In this document: positions 21,883 through 32,143 of the stretch, one piece after another
Layout: every line of letters begins with the position of its first letter
Position numbering within the stretch: position 1 is the stretch's first letter
Notes under the pieces: model-generated
The model's database searches: none
Seen by the model: only the letters and a program-made list of their open reading frames with translations
Told to the model about the DNA's origin: nothing
Position numbers and translations under genes: made by a program
Source: Misgurnus anguillicaudatus
Lineage: Eukaryota; Chordata; Actinopteri; Cypriniformes; Cobitidae
Assembly: GCF_027580225.2 (NCBI RefSeq)
Contig: NC_073340.2
Coordinates: 16,438,001-16,502,000 of the forward strand
Length of the DNA: 64,000 nt
Direction of reading: 5' to 3'

Positions 21883-22606
21883 TGTTACGGTACGTGTAAA
21901 CCGGATTGTAGAAAATAAAAGGAGAACTCAAACGCAGACTCAATGTACAAAAATATAACTATTTATTTACAAAACAGAAACAAAACACCCACGATGGGGT
22001 AAAACAAGGAATAATCAACAATGTGATGAAACACAAATAAACTGGGAATATATGAACATGTCACAGGATACATGAACACAGAATCTACCACAACGCACGC
22101 ACACCACACAGAGAACACAAGGGCAATATAAAGACACCACATCAATGGGGAACAGGTGAACATAATTAATCACTTAAGACATGATTACATAAGGGAGTAG
22201 GGTAAAAGTGACAAGACACTGGGAACACGTGTTACACATACATGATGTGAAACAACACGTATTCCCACATAAAACAATGCTGCCCTGGTCCTGCCCTCTG
22301 GATAATAACCAAGGTCAGGCAAGACCATGACAGCCACAAAACACTGGGAACACGTGTCACACAGATATAATGTGAACACACGTGTTCCCACGTACACACA
22401 CTGCTGCCCTGACCTTGCCCACAGAACATAGACCTGATCTATACTAAGGTCTGGCAAGATCACGACAGCAACAAGACACCGGGAACATGTGGCAGCCACA
22501 CACAGAATGTGATCCCACATGTCCCCACACAGAACCTGATACTGCCACGGTCCTGTCAGATGCACTCAGACCTAATCTAGCACGGATGTCTGACAGGACC
22601 ATGACA
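21883..22606 (-). repeat. LTR copy 1 (3' LTR)
   Basis: 724 bp, TG...CA ends. It differs from copy 2 at a few positions near 22531 and 22573. Confidence 0.88.
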
Positions 22607-22663
22607 GTACCCCCCACTTAAAAGACGGATACAAGACGTCACAAACAAAAACAAACAAAAACA

Positions 22664-23734
22664 TTAAACACGAGGAACGAAAGACTGCACAACAGAAGAC
22701 ACCCACGACAACAATACCACAAACAACAAGGGTAAACAAACATAGGTAACAAACGGATTGGGGTGATGTAACAAAAACAATACATGATGAAGGGGTGGGG
22801 GGGCAAAAACAGGGGAAACAAAATGTCCATGGGGAACATGATTTTTAAAGTCCCGCGGCTGAAAAGCCGACTGGTGACGTGTCCCCGGCTGCGCCGGCGT
22901 GTGACGTGTCTCCGGCTGCGCCGGCGTGTGACGATTCCCCGGCTGCGCCAACGTGTGACGTGTCTCCGGCTGCGCCGGCGGGTGACGTGTCTCCGGCTGC
23001 GCCGGCGGGTGACGTGTCTCCGGCTGCGCCGGCGGGTGACGTGTCTCCGGCTGCGCCGGCGGGTGACGTGTCTCCGGCTGCGCCGGCGGGTGACGTGTCT
23101 CCGGCTGCGCCGGCGGGTGACGTGTCTCCGGCTGCGCCGGCGGGTGACGTGTCTCCGGCTGCGCCGGCGGGTGACGTGTCTCCGGCTGCGCCGGCGGGTG
23201 ACGTGTCTCCGGCTGCGCCGGCGGGTGACGTGTCTCCGGCTGCGCCGGCGGGTGACGTGTCCCCGGCTGTGCCGGCTGCGAGACTCTCCTTGTCCTCCTC
23301 CTCCCTCGTCCGGATACAGGGAGATCAAGGTAGCGACTGGTCGCGGGAGTAGTCCCCAGCGTCGAAGAGACGGAAGTCGACCCTCCCATCCTGACAGCCC
23401 CGGTCCCAATACCTCTCGGGCTGGACGGAGCTGCGCGGGCTCCGGCAGGCTCCGCTGGTCTCTCTGGTCGTTGCCGAAGCGCGAGACAGTCCACCAACTC
23501 CCAGTAGGGCAGCCCCAACAAACTCCCTCTCTCCTGCACTGGTGGAGGATCCCTCATGCCAGCCACCAGGTAGGCGCTGGCCAGAAACTCCGGGTAACTC
23601 CCCCTACTCTTCTCCACCGCCAAGGCATAGTCTCTGAGGGGGAGTTCCCTCTGTGGTGGGAAAGGGCTACCCCCGGAGAGCGTCTGGTCCGAAATGGAGG
23701 ACCACCACTCCGGGTCCGATGCACATTGCATCAT
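22664..23734 (-). CDS. Repeat-rich ORF of internal region 1 (356 residues)
   Basis: The N-terminus (MMQCASDPEWWSSISDQ...) is about 100 residues of ordinary sequence containing LPLRDYALAVEKSRGSYPEFLASAYLVAGM. It looks like a short helical gag-like domain, but I cannot assign it. Then about a dozen copies of a nine-residue unit PPAQPETRH follow, encoded by a 27-bp GC-rich repeat, and a non-repetitive tail. The same N-terminus is kept in the second internal region, which suggests a real protein. The plus strand of the repeat is also open, but that follows from the 27-bp period. Confidence 0.5.
   Translation of the reverse strand: MMQCASDPEWWSSISDQTLSGGSPFPPQRELPLRDYALAVEKSRGSYPEFLASAYLVAGMRDPPPVQERGSLLGLPYWELVDCLALRQRPERPAEPAGARAAPSSPRGIGTGAVRMGGSTSVSSTLGTTPATSRYLDLPVSGRGRRRTRRVSQPAQPGTRHPPAQPETRHPPAQPETRHPPAQPETRHPPAQPETRHPPAQPETRHPPAQPETRHPPAQPETRHPPAQPETRHPPAQPETRHPPAQPETRHPPAQPETRHTLAQPGNRHTPAQPETRHTPAQPGTRHQSAFQPRDFKNHVPHGHFVSPVFAPPPLHHVLFLLHHPNPFVTYVCLPLLFVVLLSWVSSVVQSFVPRV
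22879..23275. repeat. 27-bp GC-rich minisatellite, copy 1
   Basis: Tandem units containing GTGTCTCCGGCTGCGCCGGC. The core CCGGCTGCGCCGGC is nearly palindromic, so each unit can form a small hairpin. Confidence 0.85.
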
Positions 23735-23768
23735 CGGTCCGCTGAGTTCAGTTTTGGTGCGTGCGTTC

Positions 23769-24493
23769 TGTTACGGTACGTGTAAACCGGATTGTAGAAA
23801 ATAAAAGGAGAACTCAAACGCAGACTCAATGTACAAAAATATAACTATTTATTTACAAAACAGAAACAAAACACCCACGATGGGGTAAAACAAGGAATAA
23901 TCAACAATGTGATGAAACACAAATAAACTGGGAATATATGAACATGTCACAGGATACATGAACACAGAATCTACCACAACGCACGCACACCACACAGAGA
24001 ACACAAGGGCAATATAAAGACACCACATCAATGGGGAACAGGTGAACATAATTAATCACTTAAGACATGATTACATAAGGGAGTAGGGTAAAAGTGACAA
24101 GACACTGGGAACACGTGTTACACATACATGATGTGAAACAACACGTATTCCCACATAAAACAATGCTGCCCTGGTCCTGCCCTCTGGATAATAACCAAGG
24201 TCAGGCAAGACCATGACAGCCACAAAACACTGGGAACACGTGTCACACAGATATAATGTGAACACACGTGTTCCCACGTACACACACTGCTGCCCTGACC
24301 TTGCCCACAGAACATAGACCTGATCTATACTAAGGTCTGGCAAGATCACGACAGCAACAAGACACCGGGAACATGTGGCAGCCACACACAGAATGTGATC
24401 CCACATGTCCCCACACAGAACATGATACTGCCACGGTCCTGTCAGATGCACTCAGACCTACATCTAGCACGGATGTCTGACAGGACCATGACA
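23769..24493 (-). repeat. LTR copy 2 (shared, middle)
   Basis: 725 bp. It serves as the 5' LTR of internal region 1 and the 3' LTR of internal region 2. Confidence 0.88.
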
Positions 24494-25676
24494 GTACCCC
24501 CCACTTAAAAGACGGATACAAGACGTCACAAACAAAAACAAACAAAAACATTAAACACGAGGAACGATGGACTTCACAACAGAAGACACCCACGACAACA
24601 ATACCACAAACAACAAGGGTAAACAAACATAGGTAACAAACGGATTGGGGTGATGTAACAAAAACAATACATGATGAAGGGGTGGGGGGGGCAAAAACAG
24701 GGGAAACAAAATGTCCATGGGGAACATGATTTTTAAAGTCCCGCGGCTGAAAAGCCGACTGGTGACGTGTCCCCGGCTGCGCCGGCGTGTGACGTGTCTC
24801 CGGCTGCGCCGGCGTGTGACGATTCCCCGGCTGCGCCAACGTGTGACGTGTCTCCGGCTGCGCCGGCGGGTGACGTGTCTCCGGCTGCGCCGGCGGGTGA
24901 CGTGTCTCCGGCTGCGCCGGCGGGTGACGTGTCTCCGGCTGCGCCGGCGGGTGACGTGTCTCCGGCTGCGCCGGCGGGTGACGTGTCTCCGGCTGCGCCG
25001 GCGGGTGACGTGTCTCCGGCTGCGCCGGCGGGTGACGTGTCTCCGGCTGCGCCGGCGGGTGACGTGTCTCCGGCTGCGCCGGCGGGTGACGTGTCTCCGG
25101 CTGCGCCGGCGGGTGACGTGTCTCCGGCTGCGCCGGCGGGTGACGTGTCTCCGGCTGCGCCGGCGGGTGACGTGTCTCCGGCTGCGCCGGCGGGTGACGT
25201 GTCCCCGGCTGTGCCGGCTGCGAGACTCTCCTTGTCCTCCTCCTCCCTCGTCCGGATACAGGGAGATCAGGGTAGCGACTGGTCGCGGGAGTAGTCCCCA
25301 GCGTCGAAGAGACGGAAGTCGACCCTCCCATCCTGACAGCCCCGGTCCCAATACCTCTCGGGCTGGAACGAGCTGAGCGGGATCCGGCAGGCTCCGCTGG
25401 TCTCTCTGGTCGTTGCCGAAGCGCGAGACAGTCCACCAACTCCCAGTAGGGCAGTCCCAATAAATTCCCTCTCTCCTGCACTGGTGGAGGATCCCTCATG
25501 CCAGCCACCAGGTAGACGCTGGCCAGATACTCCGGGTAACTCCCCCTACTCTTCTCCACCGCCAAGGCATAGTCTCTGAGGGGGAGTTCCCTCTGTGGTG
25601 GGAAAGGGCTACCCCCGGAGAGCGTCTGGTCCGAAATGGAGGACCACCACTCCGGGTCCGATGCACATTGCATCAT
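24330..25676 (-). CDS. Repeat-rich ORF of internal region 2 (448 residues)
   Basis: The N-terminus is almost identical to the ORF of region 1 (MMQCASDPEWW...). By length the repeat holds two more 27-bp units (internal region 55 bp longer: 54 plus one base in a G run). A frame difference after the repeat lets this copy read on into the LTR, so its C-terminal about 90 residues differ from copy 1 and are probably not original. Confidence 0.45.
   Translation of the reverse strand: MMQCASDPEWWSSISDQTLSGGSPFPPQRELPLRDYALAVEKSRGSYPEYLASVYLVAGMRDPPPVQERGNLLGLPYWELVDCLALRQRPERPAEPAGSRSARSSPRGIGTGAVRMGGSTSVSSTLGTTPATSRYPDLPVSGRGRRRTRRVSQPAQPGTRHPPAQPETRHPPAQPETRHPPAQPETRHPPAQPETRHPPAQPETRHPPAQPETRHPPAQPETRHPPAQPETRHPPAQPETRHPPAQPETRHPPAQPETRHPPAQPETRHPPAQPETRHTLAQPGNRHTPAQPETRHTPAQPGTRHQSAFQPRDFKNHVPHGHFVSPVFAPPTPSSCIVFVTSPQSVCYLCLFTLVVCGIVVVGVFCCEVHRSSCLMFLFVFVCDVLYPSFKWGVLSWSCQTSVLDVGLSASDRTVAVSCSVWGHVGSHSVCGCHMFPVSCCCRDLARP
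24767..25217. repeat. 27-bp GC-rich minisatellite, copy 2
   Basis: Same unit as at 22879-23275, with two more copies. Confidence 0.85.
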
Positions 25677-25698
25677 CGGTCCGCTGAGTTCAGTTTTG

Positions 25699-25709
25699 GT
25701 GCGTGCGTT
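25699..25709 (-). promoter_or_regulatory. Self-complementary primer-binding site
   Basis: On the minus strand AACGCACGCAC follows the 5' LTR after one base. The reverse complement GTGCGTGCGTT occurs in that LTR (plus-strand 25920-25930), about 25 nt after a TATATTGC box (25952-25959). This is the geometry found in the 18600-21440 element. The same bases precede LTR copy 2 at 23757-23767. Confidence 0.75.
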
Positions 25710-25710
25710 C

Positions 25711-26434
25711 TGTTACGGTACGTGTAAACCGGATTGTAGAAAATAAAAGGAGAACTCAAACGCAGACTCAATGTACAAAAATATAACTATTTATTTACAA
25801 AACAGAAACAAAACACCCACGATGGGGTAAAACAAGGAATAATCAACAATGTGATGAAACACAAATAAACTGGGAATATATGAACATGTCACAGGATACA
25901 TGAACACAGAATCTACCACAACGCACGCACACCACACAGAGAACACAAGGGCAATATAAAGACACCACATCAATGGGGAACAGGTGAACATAATTAATCA
26001 CTTAAGACATGATTACATAAGGGAGTAGGGTAAAAGTGACAAGACACTGGGAACACGTGTTACACATACATGATGTGAAACAACACGTGTTCCCACATAA
26101 AACAATGCTGCCCTGGTCCTGCCCTCTGGATAATAACCAAGGTCAGGCAAGACCATGACAGCCACAAAACACTGGGAACACGTGTCACACAGATATAATG
26201 TGAACACACGTGTTCCCACGTACACACACTGCTGCCCTGACCTTGCCCACAGAACATAGACCTGATCTATACTAAGGTCTGGCAAGATACGACAGCAACA
26301 AGACACCGGGAACATGTGGCAGCCACACACAGAATGTGATCCCACATGTCCCCACACAGAACATGATACTGCCACGGTCCTGTCAGATGCACTCAGACCT
26401 ACATCTAGCACGGATGTCTGACAGGACCATGACA
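25711..26434 (-). repeat. LTR copy 3 (5' LTR)
   Basis: 724 bp. The minus-strand TATA box lies near 25952-25959, with the presumed transcript start near 25930. Confidence 0.88.
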
Positions 26435-26769
26435 AAAACTAGAAAAACAGCATCAAGCAAAACATTCTGGGAAACAAAATCTGAAGCAAAAAACAGAAAA
26501 AGTTTGATGATGATTTCTGGTTCCCAGAATGCTTTGCATGAGGCTGTTATTGTATAGTTTTATTCTGTAAAGATAAAGACTTGTTAATATTTAACATTTA
26601 TTCAAGTTTGAACAAACTCTTGCCAGCAAATAACATACATTTAAATCTACGGTAATTTACCGGCAACCCAGCTGCAATACCATTGTAATTTCTACGGATA
26701 CGTTCCAGCACTCTTTAAATTGGCAGTCAGGCCCCTCATTCAAAGCCAAATACCAAAAGCCTTAACCAG

Positions 26770-27085
26770 GGAGAGCTGACACATTTTAGACCAATTTCAA
26801 ATATTTATTTTCTTTCGAAAATATTGGATAAAGCAGTGACTACTTAGAGCAAAATATGAAAATTCCAATCAGGACTTAGGCCCCACCATAGCACAAAATG
26901 TTGCTTAGAGTTACAAATTAGCTCCTTTTAGCATTTTATTGTGGTGCAATCTCGCTCCTCATATTACTGGACCTTAGTGCAGCCTTTGACTCAATAGATC
27001 ATAAAATTCTAGATAAACTAGAAAATTATGTCTGCATTATTGGTCCTGGTTTAGGTCCTATGGGATACTATAATATTATGATGTT
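26770..27085 (+). pseudogene. LINE reverse-transcriptase fragment
   Basis: The plus strand near 26965-27050 translates as LLDLSAAFDSIDHKILDKLENY, the RT block with the catalytic Asp that is typical of L2/Rex/CR1-type LINEs. Upstream scraps such as SYLEQNM-like sequence fit the same domain with stops and frame changes. No ORF remains. Confidence 0.7.
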
Positions 27086-27205
27086 AGTCCGGGATGTCTA
27101 ATGGACATGTATCTACAGAAATGTGCCTTTATTTTTAGTCATTGTACACAACAGCTTTGTCTGAAACAAATTACTTTTTTGCATAGTTGTGTTTGACACA
27201 TAAAA

Positions 27206-27480
27206 ACGTCTCGGGTTACATTTGTAACTGTTGTTCCATGAGAAGGGAACAAGAAGCTGCGTCTCCCTTGCCATACTTCCTGCATCCCTGTAACGCCATC
27301 TTTGGCAATATTTCAGATAGCGATATACTTCCTGGCCCCCGCGTCATCCTGTCTTTGTCGTTAAGCCTCACCATTGGTTGAATTGGATATACACATTCAG
27401 ACACACTTACCCTTGGAGGTGTCCCCAAAGTGTCACCGCAGTGACACAGCGCGAGTTCCCTTGAAAGGGAACTGTAACAA
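27206..27480. repeat. Terminal-type repeat resembling DIRS ends
   Basis: It starts CGTCTCGGGTTACATTTGTA and ends TTCCCTTGAAAGGGAACTGTAAC. It resembles the ends of the DIRS element at 47.5 kb (CGTCTCGGTTATGGATGTAA...). It is short and non-coding, so probably a solo or internally deleted derivative. Confidence 0.45.
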
Positions 27481-27489
27481 TGTATCTTA

Positions 27490-29670
27490 AAAAGAAACAT
27501 GATGTAACCTTGCTCGTAACCTTGCTGTCCCCACATTTAGTCCTTGAGTTTGAGATGTGGACTGCAGATCATGGTGTCCCTCTGCATGGTTTGCTTGCTT
27601 CCCACCTGTTATCTGCTTAAAGTGCACCTATTTCATGGCTAAAAAAACAATTGTTATTTTGTGTATTTGGAATAATACAATATGTTCGCATGGTTTATGG
27701 TTCAAAAAAACATTATTTTCCACATACCATACATTTTTGTAGCTCCAGATATCACTTCTGTCTGAAACGTAATGATTTTGTACAAACCCATCAATCTGAA
27801 AAGCTCTGTGTCCCTGATTGGACAGCTAACCTGTACGTTGTGATTGGCTTGAATACCTCTGATGTCAGCCGGATATGTGATGCTCCTTACCATGTTTGAA
27901 AGATTCGCTCACAATTGCAATGCTTAAAAGACTTAACTTACAGGCTACCGAAGCGAGAGGAATTATGAATATTATCCGGCCCAGGAAATTACTAATCCTT
28001 GTGTTTGTTGTAGTCCAAGAAATATAGTCAAAGTATAGCCAGCATTAATGTATCACAACACAACCTACATACTGTATGCTCAAGTAGGCATTCAAAATTA
28101 CTACAAAATGTAAAAACATCAGAAATACTTGACATTTTGTTGTCCAATGTAATATTTTAGTTACCCTGACGTTCTGCAGCAAACAACAAATACTAAACAA
28201 CTGGAAAACAAAAAAATATTTTTATCACTTTATACTTTCATAAGTGACTTCAAACATTAGGTCAAAAAGGGACAAACCCAGCCATTGGGTTAAATTAACC
28301 TATAGAAAATTGGACCCAACAATGGAAAACAACCCAGCAACCCATCAAACTAAATTTCTCTGTCTGTGTTGCTTCTCTGCTAATTCCTGCCATGCTTCCG
28401 TTGCCAAGATGTTAAAGGGTCTAATATATTTATAAACAGTATATTCATCAAACATTTATGTTGATTCATCATCAATCAATGTTGATGTAAATCTTATATT
28501 TGAATGTATTTTTAACACTACGTAATAACACTTGTTAATTTTATTAAGGTTGTAAACATTCAGGTCCTTATTGACAACTTTATAAACTGTACTGTATTCT
28601 GCATTACTTTAACTCTTTTTAGAAAGATTTTTGGATGTGAAATTCTGTCTGACCATCTGATTCTCCTGAACCAGACATTTTTAAACAAAGCAGTACAATA
28701 GTCCATACTAAGCTCAGTTAAGGAATTCCAGCGTTATGAATGTGACATTTGCAGTCTTTAAATATAACTGTTTATATCAGTTTATATTTTACAAAACCCT
28801 AGGGAGCGGTTTTCCAGACAGGGATTAGACTAGTCCTGGACTAAACTAATGTAGGAGCTGTCCAAACTGAAAACAACTTGTACTGACATATCTTAAAATA
28901 CATCGGTGCCCTTTGTTTTGCCTCAAAATGCAACCAAGTTTAGTAAGGCATGTTTGTTAAAACTAGTTATATTTCCCTAGATAATAAGAGAAAAAAAATC
29001 AGTCTATTAACGAGTTTATTTAAGATGAGTGAAATATGCATGCAGATGTGACAAAAAAGTGACAAGTTTTTGGGAGACAACATATTTTGTAGGAATTATG
29101 TGATTTTAAAGGCACAAACCAGATGCTACAATACCCAACAAATGAAGACGGCTCTTCAAAGAATATTTTATCTTTTTATTTTTGTATGTGCAATTATGAT
29201 GAAGAAACAATGTTATTGATATGAAAAATCTGAAATGTACACTTACTTAAAGTGTTACTTTAAACACTTTAACAGACTTTGCATGGACATTAAACCATCA
29301 AATATTGACATCTAATATAAATATTATCAGTGTGGTTAAAAACGTTGGGTAATATCTTTCATAATAATGATGACATGTGCATAAAATTGGCCAGTTGTTT
29401 TTCTGTCATCTTGTGATATTTTAGTAAAGTAAACAAAAAAATAGCTAGATCTAAATTCATAGTTTAAGATGACGGTAAAGATGTTAAGGCATGTTATTAA
29501 AATGTTATAAACAATCAAGATATTCCATTAAGGCAGTGTTTCCTGTAAAGCTGTTTTAAAACAGTAGGTGATTTAGAGAGAAAGCTGACATGTGATTATG
29601 TTATATATGATTATACAGTATGAGCTTCACTTGTCTTTAGTCTACAACTGCGCTTGGAAACTCAAATACA
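27490..29670. other. Intergenic AT-rich DNA with repeat scraps
   Basis: No coding exon is seen. 28806-28960 (GCGGTTTTCCAGACAGGGATTAGACTAG...) is a dispersed fish repeat with a related copy at 40191-40340. 28270-28350 contains repeated AACCCAGC words. Confidence 0.35.
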
Positions 29671-29970
29671 ATGGGCTTGTTTAGTCATCCTGTAGGAAAT
29701 ACTGTTTCTGGGTCCAAGCGAGCACTATTTCTTCATGTCACACATTTAAGCTGAACTTTTATAAACTCAGAGTGTACACAATAGTCTATAACCTCACTGT
29801 GTCTGGTAATCTTGGATTTTGTTTTGGAGATATAAAAAGGATTGTGTGCTTTTGGTAGTTTTGCATTGTGATACGAGTGCATATTAGCGTGATTTTTTGT
29901 TATTTCATTATGGCATTTGATATCAGTTGGACCCAGAAGCGGTGCATGATGTCAGACTAAACAAGCCCAT
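29671..29970. mobile_element. 300-bp TIR MITE downstream of IFIT gene B
   Basis: The inverted ends ATGGGCTTGTTTAGTC and GACTAAACAAGCCCAT are perfect over 16 bp. No target duplication was found. Confidence 0.6.
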
Positions 29971-30053
29971 AGCAGCTCATATATAGGCCCCTATGTGTTC
30001 AATAATACACATCTTAAACCTCTTAAATCTGTTTTTGTACTTTTAAGGTATGT

Positions 30054-31422
30054 TTAACTGCTTGTAGATTCCAGAAGATGCTCACAGCCCTCTGCAGTGA
30101 ATTGTTTCTTACCGGTTACCTGCTTGATAAATTCAAGTATCCCTAAAGCCCTTGTGTCATTTGTGTTATATGATAAACGCTTGTTAGCAATCTTCTTTAG
30201 ATTCTTAGCACTTTTCTTCCCATCTCGTGAAACGGGTGCCATTTTCAAGCAATCTTTGTAATATTTGATGGCCAGATGTTGATTTCTTTTTCTGTACTGC
30301 AGGAACTCCCCATAATATAAGTACAGTTCTTGAACTCCCTCAGTTTTCTCCTTAGCTGCGAACAAGGCTGTTTGAAAAACTTCTTCAGCCCGATCGATCT
30401 GTCCGTCCTCACCGTAGAGAATTGCCAGTTGTGTCATTGCAATGATAAACCCACTCGTTAGGGTGGTAGCCTTTTCAAAATGTGAGATGCTTAAATGACG
30501 AAATCTCTGACACTCAGGCTGCTCCCTGAATTTTTCTTTTTTCTGTTTATAGCAAAGAGCCAACTGATGGTGTATGAATGCTGAATTTGGAGAAACATCC
30601 AATGCTCTTTTGAACAGGCTAATAGACCGGTCCACAGACCCATAGTTTCTCTGGTATTTCCCCACATATCGAATCACATGTGGACTATCTGGAGACATCT
30701 CAAGAGCCCTTTCCACCAGATCCTCAGCCTCATCAAACAGCTTAAATTCAGCGAGTTTCAGAGCTAAAAGAAGCTTCAGTTCATCATTATCAGGGTTTGT
30801 TTCTATCGCCCATCTCAGTTGTTTTAAAGCAGATGAATCCTGCGGACTCACACATTTAGTTTCTGTTCTGTATAGTACAATGGCATAACCAGCGTTCCAC
30901 TCACCATCTTCTGGCTCCAACTCCAATGCCTTTTTAAAACACTCCTGAGCTCTGCTGTAGTATTTGCGTGAAAATTTAAACAAGGCCCAGGCCTTCTCAC
31001 CAAGCACTTGAGGATGAAGAGCAGATGTAGAGACGGCTGTGTTTTTTTCTTTGATCTCCTTCAGTTTTTCCAGGTAACTTTTACATTCAGCGTACTGTTT
31101 CATGTAAAAGTGTAACCAGGCAAAATTTCCATAAGTGACAATGAGCTTCTCATCACAGTTGTCTCCATAAAAATCTTTAGTGAGCTCCACAGATTTCTTT
31201 AAGTTTGTTAGGGCTTCTTCATTAGAACCCAAAAGATACTTAACGTATGCCACAGAGTTGTGTGTGCGTGCGGTCCCTGCCTTATCACCCAGTCTTAAGT
31301 CAAGATTGTCCTCTAGTTTAATTAAATGATCAGTGATGTTTGTGTCTTTCTTATTCATATTCCATGTGAAGTGACATTCCTGCTTGTTCAGTTCTGTAAT
31401 CAAAAGCTTATCCTCTGGACAA
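30054..31422 (-). CDS. ifit: IFIT-like protein, gene B, coding exon 2
   Basis: Exon 2 begins at 31422 after the acceptor TTCTTTGCAG and reads in frame as (T)CPEDKLLITELNKQECHFTWNM..., so no ATG is needed in this exon; a phase-2 exon 1 supplies the start. About 455 residues are encoded, with TPR units along the length (VAYVKYLLGSNEEALTNLKK; GNFAWLHFYMKQYAECKSYL; EKAWALFKFSRKYYSRAQEC; WNAGYAIVLYRTE; YVGKYQRNYGSVDRSISLF; HHQLALCYK). It is clearly IFIT but more distant from A and C than those are from each other. The C-terminus (AEGCEHLLESTSS) is shorter and lacks the last repeat found in A. The frame is intact throughout. Candidate exon 1: 33255-33280. Confidence 0.9.
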
Positions 31423-31872
31423 CTGCAAAGAATGATATATGTATTATTCCATTAATGGAAAGATGGCGAATATGCCCTTTTAATAAGCAAATATTAAATA
31501 TATTTTTATTAATCATGATTGAATGAGGCTAAGCTAAATGCTATCGAAGTGTAGCAGCGCGCTCCAGCGCGTGCACGCACTAAGACGATAGAGGGATGTA
31601 TCAACTCTTCTTAGTTAAGGTAATAACATATTTTAATATTGAAAATGAGTAGACTATTCCTTTAAGGCAATGTGCATGTAGGCTATGATTACTTGTATCA
31701 TATTTAATTATTAGTATAGCATAATGAAAATAAACAAGAACATTTGCTAATGTAGTTTCTACAGGACAAAATCTGGAAAATTTTATATGAAAATGTGCCA
31801 CCTTGCACCTTACAAAACCGAATAATGAATGAAAGTAAAGAGCACAATTCCAGTCAAAGAAATGCGTCTGTA

Positions 31873-32143
31873 CCCTGCTGAAAAAACCAGCATCAAACCA
31901 GCATGGACCAGTGGTCACAGCATACCAGCACCAAAAACACAACATATGCTGGTATGCCCAGCATGGGATGCTGGTGCTAATGCTGGTTTAGCTGGTAGTA
32001 ACGCTGGTTTGTTGCTGGTTTAGCTGGTGATAATGCTGGTGCTAATGCTGGTTTGATGCTGGTTTAGCTGGTGTTCACTAGCAAACCAGCACCAAAACAC
32101 AACATATGCTGGTCTTGCTGGTATGCTGTTTTTTTCAGCAGGG
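31873..32143. mobile_element. TA-flanked MITE in intron 1 of IFIT gene B
   Basis: The ends CCCTGCTGAAAAAA and (inverted) CCCTGCTGAAAAAAA are flanked by TA on both sides (31871-31872 and 32144-32145). The interior is many copies of GCTGGT / ACCAGC words, so the whole can fold on itself. Confidence 0.8.

Larger units (their letters stand above)
21883..26434 (-). mobile_element. Tandem LTR retroelement: LTR-internal-LTR-internal-LTR
   Basis: Three near-identical 724-725 bp LTRs (TGTTACGG...CCATGACA) enclose two internal regions (22607-23768 and 24494-25710). One 5-bp duplication AAAAC (21878-21882 and 26435-26439) flanks the whole array, so it behaves as one insertion. The polypurine tract reads GTGGGGGGTAC on the minus strand next to the left LTR. 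The primer site is self-complementary. Each internal region has a single repeat-rich ORF and no enzymes. Unequal recombination between LTRs, or integration of a tandem form, would give this structure. Confidence 0.88.
21740..26720. mobile_element. Palindromic DNA element interrupted by a tandem LTR retroelement
   Basis: The left half (21740-21882, with ATTCCGTAGAAATTTGCAGC and TTGCCGGTAACTTACCGTAG) is mirrored as an inverted copy on the right (about 26520-26700, with CTACGGTAATTTACCGGCAA). The two halves form a foldback DNA element. The LTR array sits between them with a 5-bp duplication. The outer ends are approximate. Confidence 0.6.

Noticed and set aside
22879..25217. CRISPR-like array
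   Set aside because: The units are directly adjacent with no spacers, in vertebrate DNA inside a retroelement. It is a minisatellite.
22639..25376. Arg-rich (RRRSRRHVT) and SPAAPAGDV ORFs over the 27-bp repeats
   Set aside because: Other frames or the opposite strand of the same repeat; they lack the conserved N-terminus found in both internal copies.
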